Positions 16,095 to 23,540 of a stretch of 28,767 nucleotides of DNA are shown one piece after another. Both the position numbers and the translations under genes were made by a program. The notes beneath the pieces are model-generated. The model was not told the origin of the DNA, made no database searches, and worked only from the letters and a program-made list of their open reading frames with translations. Positions within the stretch are counted from its first letter, which is position 1. Each line of letters begins with the position of its first letter. The stretch lies in the NCBI GenBank assembly GCA_946479835.1, contig CAMLHD010000008.1, positions 1 through 28,767 of the forward strand, given 5' to 3'. This stretch comes from an uncultured Candidatus Saccharibacteria bacterium. Lineage in GTDB: Bacteria > Patescibacteria > Saccharimonadia > Saccharimonadales > JACDBH01.

Positions 16095-16877
16095 TTATCT
16101 TCCTACCAGCTTATGCTCGTCGAACCAGTAGTACGCCAGTATGCCGCCAGCGACCAGCAGCGTTACGAACGTAGCGGCCACGGTCTGGCCCAAGTTCTCT
16201 ACTTCTTTGCCGCCGGCCATGCCGACAACCATGTAAACCAATGCGACGATATTGAAAAAACAAGTCAGAAAAGCCAGTATTTGTGTTATCTGCGAGAAAC
16301 GCCGCTTGGATGCTTCCAATCTAAGGCTTGGATCGTCTAGCTCGGCCTTGCGAAGCCGCAGATAAAGCCATGCAAAGCCAGGGAGACATACCAGCAGCAG
16401 CGAGATCGGGAAAGCCAGCATTTCGAACGAGGCACCGCCCATGATAAGACTGACCAGTACGAATATCAGCGTGCCGGCACCGATCCAGAGCAAGATGGAC
16501 ATCATGGCGTATTCGACTCCACGGACGCTTAAGACCTTTACAACCGGCACCGGACGGTCATCTGTCGGCGCGTTCAGTATTGGCACGGATGCAACTGCGG
16601 CTGGTTCTGAATTTTGCTGCACCAGATTCGGTCCTGGTTTGAATTCATCTTTGACTTCAGGATAGACGGTGCTGGTTGGTGTATCCGTAAATGCTGGCGG
16701 TGTCTTCTCGGGCATTTTGTCCGGTGTTGTGTGATCGGGAATCTGATGGTCCGGTTCGGTATATTCTTCGTGCTTTGGGGTTTCGTGTTCTTGGTTTTTG
16801 TGTTCGTGAGTTTTTGGCGCATTATCATCAATAACGCTACCGCTGAAGCCGTAGCCTCTTGCCTCTGTTTCTTCCAT
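16095..16877 (-). CDS. Four-helix membrane protein with disordered His/Pro/Glu-rich N-terminus
   Basis: This gene is not recognised by name. In its 260 residues the first 110 are low-complexity and polar: residues 20-60 are rich in His, Glu, Pro and Thr with repeated DHxxPD-like steps, then a Pro/Val segment. Four hydrophobic helices follow (about 121-145, 152-174, 196-220, 231-251). The membrane part vaguely resembles the DUF5671 type common in Patescibacteria, which is a guess. The His-rich tail might bind metal. It starts a two-gene operon with the pseudopilin-like gene from a promoter of TTGTAA, 18 bases, TATACT. No clear ribosome site is seen at the ATG. Confidence 0.7.
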   Translation of the reverse strand: MEETEARGYGFSGSVIDDNAPKTHEHKNQEHETPKHEEYTEPDHQIPDHTTPDKMPEKTPPAFTDTPTSTVYPEVKDEFKPGPNLVQQNSEPAAVASVPILNAPTDDRPVPVVKVLSVRGVEYAMMSILLWIGAGTLIFVLVSLIMGGASFEMLAFPISLLLVCLPGFAWLYLRLRKAELDDPSLRLEASKRRFSQITQILAFLTCFFNIVALVYMVVGMAGGKEVENLGQTVAATFVTLLVAGGILAYYWFDEHKLVGR

Positions 16878-16910
16878 CTTTAGTTTTGCCCCCGCTAAAT
16901 AGTTAGCTTC

Positions 16911-16940
16911 AGTATAGAGCTTATGTTTTAAAAATTACAA
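16911..16940 (-). promoter_or_regulatory. Promoter of the membrane/pilin-like operon
   Basis: TTGTAA (16935-16940), an 18-base spacer and TATACT (16911-16916) on the minus strand. The -35 overlaps the last codons and stop of the HAD gene. Predicted leader about 27 bases. Confidence 0.55.
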
Positions 16941-17579
16941 GAAAAATTTTAATATTTGAGCCGGTTCGTCAATCAGATAGGCTGGACGCTGGCGCGCCAG
17001 AATGCGGCGGGTGTTCAGTCCCCAAGCTACGGCCACCGGCTTGATAAGCGCCAGCCTGGCGGCCTGGATGTCGCGGGTTTCATCGCCAATATAAACCGTT
17101 TCGCGGCGCTTCATGCCGTGCCGTTTCATCAGCCGGCGGATGTGCTTGGCTTTGCTGAAAAGCCCTGAGCCAGTAGCTATCTCCGTAAAATATTTGTCCA
17201 GGCTGTTGAGCTCCAGGAATTTCATGACGTTGTCGTGCGAATTCGAGGTTACGATAAAAAGCTTGTCGCCGCGGACGTGGAGCTCGCGGATGACCTCCGG
17301 TAGGCCGTCAAAGGTTTTAAGCGTCGGCACCAGTTCATGAAAATCGCCCATGCCAAGCAGCAGCAGCTTCGGCACCTGCCACCAGCGCACGCCCAAATGC
17401 CTGATTGCTTGCCTGGATGTCATGCCGCGTAAGCTGGCGATCTCTTCTCCGGTCAGCGGGTTCTCATTATTACGTATCAGCTTGTTGTAGACGGTTATCA
17501 TGGCCGGCAAGCTGTCTGCGATCGTGCCGTCAAAGTCAAAGATGAAGTTTTTTATATCTGTTTTCTTTTTCTTGATCAT
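16935..17579 (-). CDS. HAD family hydrolase, phosphoglycolate phosphatase-like
   Basis: This is a 214-residue haloacid-dehalogenase phosphatase with a helical cap. Motif I is FDFDGTIADS (nucleophile D15, acid/base D17), motif II IVTSNS, motif III the Lys in SKAKH, and motif IV GDETRD for Mg2+ binding. The closest known type is the Gph/PpaX group, acting on phosphoglycolate or similar small phosphates; the substrate cannot be fixed from sequence. It opens with a Lys-rich stub (MIKKKKTDIK). An extended -10 (TGTTATGAT) ends 8 bases before the ATG, so it is probably leaderless and separate from msrA 18 bases upstream. Confidence 0.88.
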   Translation of the reverse strand: MIKKKKTDIKNFIFDFDGTIADSLPAMITVYNKLIRNNENPLTGEEIASLRGMTSRQAIRHLGVRWWQVPKLLLLGMGDFHELVPTLKTFDGLPEVIRELHVRGDKLFIVTSNSHDNVMKFLELNSLDKYFTEIATGSGLFSKAKHIRRLMKRHGMKRRETVYIGDETRDIQAARLALIKPVAVAWGLNTRRILARQRPAYLIDEPAQILKFFL

Positions 17580-17586
17580 TCACTAC

Positions 17587-17595
17587 ATCATAACA
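17587..17595 (-). promoter_or_regulatory. Extended -10 promoter of the HAD gene, leaderless geometry
   Basis: TGTTATGAT on the minus strand, its last base 8 bases from the ATG, within the 18-base gap after msrA. No ribosome site fits in the remaining space. Confidence 0.5.
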
Positions 17596-17597
17596 GA

Positions 17598-18071
17598 TTA
17601 CACGGGGGCGTATGGGACATGGCACATGCCCCGACCGGTTTTTTCGGTGTATTTTTGGTGGTAGTCCTCTGCTGGCCAAAACTGTGCTGCCTTTTCCAGC
17701 GCCGTAACTACCGGCTTGTCTTGTTTGAGCTGCTCAATCATAGCTTCGGTCTGCTTTTCCTGTTCTTTATCAGAATAAAAAACCGCCGAACGATACTGCT
17801 CGCCCACGTCCGGCCCTTGCCTATTAAGCTGGGTCGGATCGTGCAGGCGGAAAAAGTGCCTGAGAAGTGTTTCGTAACTCACTTTTTCAGGATCGAATTC
17901 AATCTTAACGGCCTCGGCATGACCAGTATCGCTATAACAGACCTCATCGTATGTGGGGTCGGCCTTTTTGCCGCCGATGTAGCCGACTTCAGTTTTAATC
18001 ACCCCCGGCACTTGGTCGAAATAATACTGGACGCCCCAGAAGCATCCGGCCGCAAAGATCGCGGTTTGCAT
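17598..18071 (-). CDS. msrA: Peptide methionine-(S)-S-oxide reductase
   Basis: MsrA repairs oxidised methionine (S-sulfoxide) in proteins. The 157-residue protein has the catalytic GCFWG (C10), the YIGGKKADPTYDEVCYSDTGHAEAVKIEFD segment and a resolving-type Cys near the end (GRGMCHVPY). Length and motifs are complete. A GGAGG ribosome site lies 9 bases before the ATG, inside the last codons of lysS, so msrA is coupled to lysS with only 4 bases between them. No msrB domain or gene is seen here. It likely protects this small cell from oxidative damage. Confidence 0.95.
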   Translation of the reverse strand: MQTAIFAAGCFWGVQYYFDQVPGVIKTEVGYIGGKKADPTYDEVCYSDTGHAEAVKIEFDPEKVSYETLLRHFFRLHDPTQLNRQGPDVGEQYRSAVFYSDKEQEKQTEAMIEQLKQDKPVVTALEKAAQFWPAEDYHQKYTEKTGRGMCHVPYAPV

Positions 18072-18075
18072 GTAT

Positions 18076-19608
18076 CTACGCCTCCAGTCGCAGGCGCCTG
18101 AGCAGCCAATCGCGTGGCAGCAGGCTCAGGAACCACCCTGCCCTTGGGCCGGAAGATTTGCCGATCAACAGCTTGTACAAGCAGCCGAACAATGCCTTGG
18201 GTTCCAAGCCAAACTGTTCACGTAGTTCATAAGCGGCCTTGTGGAACCATTCGCCGTCGGCCTCAGCCGGTGCTGCCTCAATCTTCTCTGCCAAAGCGTT
18301 TAAAAACTGCTTTTCGTTATCGTCGAACTCGCTGGCATCCACCGATTCGCGGAGCGTAAACTTGACGTCTTCCGGCGCCCAAGTGCTAAGCCACGCATCG
18401 ATGAATTTAAGTTCTCTCTGAATGATCTCGCGGTCTTCTTCTACGGTTTTGGCATGTTCGGTGCGCCCCACAATCTCAATTGTGGCCGAGGCGTCCTTAA
18501 GCGCCGCCTGATAGCTGGCCACTAGGTGTGAAAAAGGTACTCGACTGACGGTTCTTTGCTGCGAGCCGCGTGTGCAGATATCCAGCGTGTGCTGCTCATC
18601 CTCGCTCAGATCGGTACGGGCACTCAAAGCCGCGAATTCATCGATCAGCCGCACTACACCGTCTTCGGGATCAAAATACAGCCGCTTTTCCGGTGGCGCG
18701 GACAGGATGAAATATCGCAGCACCTCGGCCGGCAGCACCTTTACGGCCTCGTCGGCCGCAATGCCCGTGCCTTTGCTGGCACTCATCTTCTTGGTGTCGC
18801 CTGCCCGGTTAATAAAATCATATGGCACCGGAATCGGCGCCGGAGCTTCGTAGACGTGCCGCATCAGCGCTTCGCCGGTATCGAACGAACCTCCGGCGCT
18901 GGCATGGTCGCGCCCGAACGGTTCCACATTGACACCCATCAGCCACCACCTAGCCGGCCAATCCAACCGCCAGTCCAGCTTGACCTGGCCGTCGTCGTAT
19001 CTGACCGTGTTTTCTCCGCCCTCGAATTCCTGATAAGTAATGGTTTTAGCACCTGTATCGATAGAAACGAAACGGCGGTTCTTAAGATATCCGTCTTCCA
19101 TGATCTGGATCGGCGACCAGTTGTCGTCAAGCTTGCGCCCGGAGATCGTCTCGAGTGTCTGGCGTGCTTCCGGTAGCTTGTCGAGTGCCCGTTCGATGGC
19201 ACTGACAAAAAAGCCGCTACGGTATTTTTCGTGCGAGCGGATGACTTCCATCTCTACGTTCAAAATTTCAGCGCTTGCAACAAAACCGTTCAGGAAATAA
19301 TCGGCGTAGGAGCCTTCGGAACCGTCCGGAGCAGGCGCATCGCATAATGGCCGGCCTAAATATTTTTCAAATTCGGCCGGTATGTTCACGGGAATTTTGC
19401 GCAACGCATCTAGATCGTCGGCAAACTGGACATGACGGGCTTCCCGGCCCCGGCGTCTGAGCTCCAGCAAAATGGCGTCGCAAGTTACGATTTCGCGCAG
19501 ATGCCCGATATGATAAGTGCCGCTTGGGGACGCGCCGGATTCGACCAATATAGGGCCTTCCGGGAATTTCTCCACGATTTCATCCACCAATTTGATGAGC
19601 CAGCGCAT
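18076..19608 (-). CDS. lysS: Lysyl-tRNA synthetase, class I
   Basis: This enzyme charges tRNA-Lys with lysine. It is the archaeal-type class I enzyme, unrelated in fold to the usual bacterial class II LysRS: 510 residues with the HIGH motif in GTYHIGHLRE (33-36), the KMSKS-type loop KMSAS (274-278) and the class-typical WRLDWPARWWLMGVNVEPFGRDH. Class I LysRS is widespread in archaea and found in alphaproteobacteria, spirochetes and scattered other bacteria, so its presence is a useful lineage marker. An AAAGGA ribosome site lies just before the ATG. Upstream is a hairpin whose loop holds TATACT. msrA follows. Confidence 0.95.
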   Translation of the reverse strand: MRWLIKLVDEIVEKFPEGPILVESGASPSGTYHIGHLREIVTCDAILLELRRRGREARHVQFADDLDALRKIPVNIPAEFEKYLGRPLCDAPAPDGSEGSYADYFLNGFVASAEILNVEMEVIRSHEKYRSGFFVSAIERALDKLPEARQTLETISGRKLDDNWSPIQIMEDGYLKNRRFVSIDTGAKTITYQEFEGGENTVRYDDGQVKLDWRLDWPARWWLMGVNVEPFGRDHASAGGSFDTGEALMRHVYEAPAPIPVPYDFINRAGDTKKMSASKGTGIAADEAVKVLPAEVLRYFILSAPPEKRLYFDPEDGVVRLIDEFAALSARTDLSEDEQHTLDICTRGSQQRTVSRVPFSHLVASYQAALKDASATIEIVGRTEHAKTVEEDREIIQRELKFIDAWLSTWAPEDVKFTLRESVDASEFDDNEKQFLNALAEKIEAAPAEADGEWFHKAAYELREQFGLEPKALFGCLYKLLIGKSSGPRAGWFLSLLPRDWLLRRLRLEA

Positions 19609-19623
19609 ATGTTCCTTTAATTA

Positions 19624-19651
19624 AAATCTGGGGTAAGTATACCCCAGATTT
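19624..19651 (-). terminator. Strong hairpin after greA; loop holds a -10 box for lysS
   Basis: AAATCTGGGGTA (19624-19635) pairs perfectly with TACCCCAGATTT (19640-19651) over 12 bases with a 4-base loop. On the minus strand it follows the greA stop by 21 bases and is followed by TTAATT, so it is a credible terminator. It also contains TATACT (19636-19641), a possible -10 for lysS with a leader of about 21 bases. Confidence 0.65.
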
Positions 19652-19672
19652 ACTTCTTTAGTTAGCGTCTAG

Positions 19673-20131
19673 TTAGCTGATTTCCGCGATGATGTAGCTG
19701 GTTTTATCAGCTGGGGTAACGATTTCGACGGCGTCGCCTTCCTTCTTGCCTAGCAATGCCTGGCCGATCGGCGATTCGTCGGATATCTTGCCGTTGAGCG
19801 GATCGGCTTCTACGGTACCGACGACCTGGAAGTTCTTGGTGCTGCCGTTGCTTTTCAGGCTGACCTTTGAGCCCAGGCGGACCTTATGGTCGTCCTTAGG
19901 CGCGGCGATGACTTCGGCGTTGCTTAGGATGTGTTCGATCTCTTCGATACGGGTCTCGTTGCGGCCCTGTTCTTCTTTGGCGGCGTGGTATTCTGCGTTC
20001 TCAGCCAGATCGCCTTGGGAGCGGGCAGCGGCAATGTCTTCGGCAATAATGGTGCGCTTGGCGGTAGCTTCGGCGAGTTCTGCCTTGAGCTCAGCCAAAC
20101 CTTCGGTTGTAAGGTGGTATTGCTTTTTCAT
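19673..20131 (-). CDS. greA: Transcription elongation factor GreA
   Basis: GreA enters the RNA polymerase secondary channel and stimulates cleavage of backtracked RNA. The 152 residues match the family: an N-terminal coiled coil with the acidic tip in GDLAENAEYHAAKEEQ (residues about 40-55) and a C-terminal FKBP-like domain ending ISDESPIGQALLGKKEGDAVEI. An AAAGGA ribosome site precedes the ATG. It lies after the proS terminator and before the lysS hairpin, so it is probably a single-gene unit. The promoter is unclear: TATACC overlaps the terminator tail, and TATACT lies upstream of that hairpin. Confidence 0.96.
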   Translation of the reverse strand: MKKQYHLTTEGLAELKAELAEATAKRTIIAEDIAAARSQGDLAENAEYHAAKEEQGRNETRIEEIEHILSNAEVIAAPKDDHKVRLGSKVSLKSNGSTKNFQVVGTVEADPLNGKISDESPIGQALLGKKEGDAVEIVTPADKTSYIIAEIS

Positions 20132-20150
20132 TGTCTTGTCCTTTCTGGTA

Positions 20151-20180
20151 TAAAAAGCTGGCGCATTTCTGCGGCCAGCT
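20151..20180 (-). terminator. Rho-independent terminator after proS
   Basis: On the minus strand AGCTGGC and GCCAGCT (20174-20180 and 20156-20162) form the stem with an 11-base loop, followed by TTTTTA. It lies 24 bases after the proS stop. Confidence 0.85.
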
Positions 20181-20204
20181 CATTAATACCTATAAGTATA
20201 ACGC

Positions 20205-21461
20205 TTATTGGCGCGGATTCAAGAGGTTTTTTAGTTCTTCAACAGATAGGAGTTCTGCTTCTTCGGCTGTCCTAGCCTTGTATTCCACCCGACCCTGTTC
20301 CAATGTCTTGGGGCTTACGACTACGCGGTGAGGTATGCCAAGCAGGTCGGCATCGGCGAACTTTTCACCAGGCCGGGCGTCTCTGTCATCATACAAAACC
20401 TCAATTCCTGATTCTTCCAACTCTTCATACAGCTGATCGGCGGCGCTCACTACCGGCTCATCCAGGCCTATCCGCACCAAGTAAACCCTAAAGGGCGCGA
20501 TCTGCTCCGGCCAGACCAGGCCTTTTTCGTCGCTTAGCAGCTCGGTGATGACGCCGACCAGCCTGGAAGGCCCGATGCCGTAGCACCCCATCAGCACGGT
20601 CTGCTCTTGGTCATTCTCATCCACGAAAGTCAGGCCCAAGGGTTTGGAAAACTTATCTTTTAAGGTGAAGATGTTGCCCACTTCAGCCGCATTGACTTCT
20701 TCTAAGCCATTGCGCGTTAATCCCAGGCTATTAAGCACTTCGTCGTTATTGACCTCTTCATTGACGGCTATTTTCTTCTCGCGGTCCAGATAGATTTTGT
20801 CTTCGCCCGCCTCGCAGATAGTTTGGAATTCGTGGCTGAACTGCGAGAACATGCCGCCGGAAGCGAAAGTTAGGAAGGTCTTATCGCCGATTCCTAAGCG
20901 TTCAAATACTTGATAGTAGGCCTGGGTTATCAGATCATACAGTTCGTCGTGCTCGGCTTCAGTACGCGCAAAGCTGTACATGTCTTTCATCAGGAATTCG
21001 CGGCCACGCATAACGCCGCTCTTGGCCCGGGTTTCGTTACGGAACTTGGTTTGGATCTGATAAGCCAAAAAAGGCAGATCTTTGTATGAGCTTATAAACG
21101 GCTTTACGGCCCGTACCAGCGGTTCTTCATGAGTGGGGCCAAGTCCGATCTCGGTATCGTTTTTGAGCTTGGTCTTAAACCAGATGTCTACCTTTTCATC
21201 ATCCCACCTATCCGTGGCTTGCCAGATCTCAGGATCCTGCAGGCTGGTCAGCTTTAGCTCTTGGGCGCCTATGGCGTCCATCTCTTCACGGATGACCTCA
21301 CAGATATTGTCTAAGACTTTAAGGCCCAGCGGCAAAAACGTATAGACGCCGGCCATCTCTTTGTGGATGTAGCCGGCCCGAATCAAAGCTTGGGCATTCT
21401 TGGCTACTTCGTCGGCCGGGGCTTCGCGCCTAGTTTTGGTGAAAAGCTGTGAAACTTTCAT
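20205..21461 (-). CDS. proS: Prolyl-tRNA synthetase, short form without editing insertion
   Basis: This class II synthetase charges tRNA-Pro. At 418 residues it is about 150 shorter than typical bacterial ProRS because the INS editing domain between motifs 2 and 3 is missing; such forms are known from alphaproteobacteria and mitochondria. Visible parts are GVYTFLPLGLKVLDNI, GLGPTHEEP, motif 2 (TKFRNETRAKSGVMRGREFLMKDMYSF), motif 3 (GCYGIGPSRLVGVITE) and the C-terminal anticodon-binding domain (VLYDDRDARPGEKFADADLLGIPHRVVV). Mischarged Ala-tRNA-Pro would need another editor. No ribosome site is seen; a TATAAG lies 10 bases before the ATG and a better extended -10 is about 100 bases upstream. 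Confidence 0.96.
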   Translation of the reverse strand: MKVSQLFTKTRREAPADEVAKNAQALIRAGYIHKEMAGVYTFLPLGLKVLDNICEVIREEMDAIGAQELKLTSLQDPEIWQATDRWDDEKVDIWFKTKLKNDTEIGLGPTHEEPLVRAVKPFISSYKDLPFLAYQIQTKFRNETRAKSGVMRGREFLMKDMYSFARTEAEHDELYDLITQAYYQVFERLGIGDKTFLTFASGGMFSQFSHEFQTICEAGEDKIYLDREKKIAVNEEVNNDEVLNSLGLTRNGLEEVNAAEVGNIFTLKDKFSKPLGLTFVDENDQEQTVLMGCYGIGPSRLVGVITELLSDEKGLVWPEQIAPFRVYLVRIGLDEPVVSAADQLYEELEESGIEVLYDDRDARPGEKFADADLLGIPHRVVVSPKTLEQGRVEYKARTAEEAELLSVEELKNLLNPRQ

Positions 21462-21561
21462 TTGGTCTATCTTATATTAAGGCAATTATTTGTGAAAGGC
21501 CGTGAAATATTGAATAAAATGTTTATCCGAATTTTGCCTGTCTTTTCTCTTTCTTGGGTTT

Positions 21562-21570
21562 ATTGTAACA
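21562..21570 (-). promoter_or_regulatory. Extended -10 upstream of proS
   Basis: TGTTACAAT on the minus strand lies just after the stop of the CPBP protease gene. If used, the proS leader would be about 94 bases, in a 116-base gap otherwise without features. A weaker TATAAG at 21471-21476 would give a leader of about 3 bases instead. Confidence 0.45.
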
Positions 21571-21577
21571 GACAATC

Positions 21578-22372
21578 TTAAGCAGCGAAGCGGCCGCCGA
21601 ACAAGATAAAGAACGCTACCCCATTCTTGATGGCGTGCAACAGGATAGATGGCCACAAGCTGCCGCTGCGCTCCCTGAGCAGGCATAAGAAACACGAAAG
21701 TATGAAGGTATCTATAGCCGCGACCCATAATAGCGGCGCATCGGCTCCGAACTGAAGATGGGCGATGCCGAACAGCAAACTGGTAATTATTACCGCGTAG
21801 CGCAAGCGCATCTTTGCTCTAAGGCTTGTAAATAGAAATCCGCGGAACATGATTTCCTCGGCAATCGGCGGCAGTACCACGAGCGATACGAATGTCATGG
21901 CCAACTCGGCCGATGTAACGGCGCTGTCAAAACCTATCTGCTGCTCCTGGTCGAAGTCAAGCGTCGGCAGCAAAGCGCCGGCTAAGATGATGACTACAAG
22001 ATAAGAAATGAAGTATAGGCCGTAGCCGACGAGCGCATAAAGCACGTCTCTCGCCGCCGGTGCAATCAGACCGATGCGCCGCGGCAGGACATGGGCCCGC
22101 TTAAGCAACCAGGCTATCATCCATACGGCGAAGATCTCTGCCAGCAGCACGTAGATGAATTGGGCCGCAACCGATTGCTCAAGCCATAACGCGGCCTCGG
22201 TTTCGGTCCAGTTACGCAGTGCTATATAAGTGGTGATGAGAGCGCCCGCCAGCAGCTGGCTAAGCAGAAATATAACGAATGTGGCACCGATGGTGGCTAG
22301 CGGATCGTGCCTAAAAAAAGGCTTTTGCGGCTTTATGTTAACAGGCCTGGCATTAGAAGAATCGGCGGACAT
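21578..22372 (-). CDS. CPBP family intramembrane glutamic protease
   Basis: This is a 264-residue membrane protein of the CAAX-processing/bacteriocin-processing (Abi, Rce1-like) family. The catalytic motifs are intact: EEIMFR (E172, E173, R177), FGIAHLQFG (H205) and SILLHAIKNG (H246, N250), spread over hydrophobic helices; about 8 hydrophobic segments are seen in total. Bacterial members cut peptide bonds in the membrane; substrates are mostly unknown, with bacteriocin maturation or immunity the best-known roles. Its ATG lies 20 bases inside the end of rseP in another frame, so the two intramembrane proteases are translationally coupled. No bacteriocin-like gene is visible nearby. Confidence 0.88.
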   Translation of the reverse strand: MSADSSNARPVNIKPQKPFFRHDPLATIGATFVIFLLSQLLAGALITTYIALRNWTETEAALWLEQSVAAQFIYVLLAEIFAVWMIAWLLKRAHVLPRRIGLIAPAARDVLYALVGYGLYFISYLVVIILAGALLPTLDFDQEQQIGFDSAVTSAELAMTFVSLVVLPPIAEEIMFRGFLFTSLRAKMRLRYAVIITSLLFGIAHLQFGADAPLLWVAAIDTFILSCFLCLLRERSGSLWPSILLHAIKNGVAFFILFGGRFAA

Positions 22373-23498
22373 CTACGATTGTGATTAGCACGAACAAGGC
22401 CATCAGCACGGCAAAGCCGGTACCATGGATGCGGTCTTCGGTCTCGGGTTTAAGCGGCTTCTTAAGGCCGCGGAAAAGCAGCATCACGAATAGCCGGCCG
22501 CCGTCCAGAGCCGGAATCGGCAAGGCGTTCATGATCGCCAAAGTCAGCGAAATCAAAGCGATTATGAACAGTACCAGGCCGAAGCCTTGCTTGGATATCT
22601 CAAACAACACCGCGAATATACCGACGGGTCCGGCCACTTGCGACGAGGCTTCGGTCTGCCCGGCCTGGCGCGCTTCCTTATTACCAGTCGCCAGCCCAGC
22701 TATGGTCGAGCCCAAGCCCGAAAGCGCCTGCCCCAGTCCTTTCATGGTGGCCACCGTAAAATCTTTCATGACGCCGGCCGCGACAATCGGTGCAGACCAA
22801 GTCGACCGCTGGATCAAAAGCCCTTCCTGGGCCGAATACGGACCGACTCCAAGATACGGCGAAGTCTGATTGAGCGTGATGTCCTGGGTTATGACTTCGT
22901 TTTCGCGTGCCACCACTACGTTGACCTTTTTGCCGGCGTAAGCTTCGGTCTGCTGGCTGACCTTTTCGGGGTCGTCGATATGCACGCCGCCGATTTCTAC
23001 CAGCTGGTCGTCCAGCTTAAGTCCTGCCTTATCTGCCGGCGAATCTTTGACTACTTGGCCGATCTTAACCACGCCTTCATTCTCGGGCCGGCTGACGATG
23101 GTGGTGTCTGAAGCTACGGTTGTCTGGTTGTCCAGTATCTTAGGCATGCCTACCAAAGCTACGATTGTCAGCAATATATAAGCTGTAAACAGGTTCATGA
23201 CCACACCTGCCAGCATGATGCCGGATTTTGCGCCGGTCGAGGCGTTGCCAAAACTGCCCTTTTCCGAATCTTGGTCGTGCTCTCCCTTGAGTTTAACGAA
23301 GCCGCCCAACGGCAGCCAGTTCAGGCTGAAGACAGTGCCTTTGCGCCGTTTCAATATCTTGGCCCTTGGCGGAAAGCCCAGGCCGAACTCCTCCACATCC
23401 ACGCCGTTCCGGCGCGCCATGATGTAATGGCCCCATTCGTGTATCAGCACCAGGCCGATGAATAAGAGCAGTCCTATGATAAAGAAGAAGATCCCCAT
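22353..23498 (-). CDS. rseP: Site-2 protease RseP (M50 zinc metalloprotease)
   Basis: This intramembrane metalloprotease (381 residues) cuts transmembrane anti-sigma factors and remnant signal peptides. HEWGH (20-24) in the first helix binds zinc, the second ligand motif is in NALPIPALDGGRLF near the end, and one PDZ domain (about 140-215) lies in the extracytoplasmic region between. There are about 4 helices. The start ATG is fixed by the family's opening; TATACT lies 12 bases upstream, so the leader is very short and no ribosome site is needed or seen. It is followed by the overlapping CPBP protease gene. No sigma or anti-sigma gene is in the window. Confidence 0.95.
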   Translation of the reverse strand: MGIFFFIIGLLLFIGLVLIHEWGHYIMARRNGVDVEEFGLGFPPRAKILKRRKGTVFSLNWLPLGGFVKLKGEHDQDSEKGSFGNASTGAKSGIMLAGVVMNLFTAYILLTIVALVGMPKILDNQTTVASDTTIVSRPENEGVVKIGQVVKDSPADKAGLKLDDQLVEIGGVHIDDPEKVSQQTEAYAGKKVNVVVARENEVITQDITLNQTSPYLGVGPYSAQEGLLIQRSTWSAPIVAAGVMKDFTVATMKGLGQALSGLGSTIAGLATGNKEARQAGQTEASSQVAGPVGIFAVLFEISKQGFGLVLFIIALISLTLAIMNALPIPALDGGRLFVMLLFRGLKKPLKPETEDRIHGTGFAVLMALFVLITIVDVRRFF

Positions 23499-23509
23499 AT
23501 GTTGTAATT

Positions 23510-23515
23510 AGTATA
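23510..23515 (-). promoter_or_regulatory. -10 box of rseP, near-leaderless geometry
   Basis: TATACT on the minus strand, 12 bases from the ATG; predicted leader about 5 bases, in the 42-base gap after uppS. Confidence 0.4.
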
Positions 23516-23540
23516 CAGGCTTGAACCAGCGCGGCCTAGC

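Noticed and set aside
18556..19176. Plus-strand open frame of 206 codons opposite lysS
   Set aside because: lysS is complete with all class I motifs; the opposite frame has no recognisable domain.
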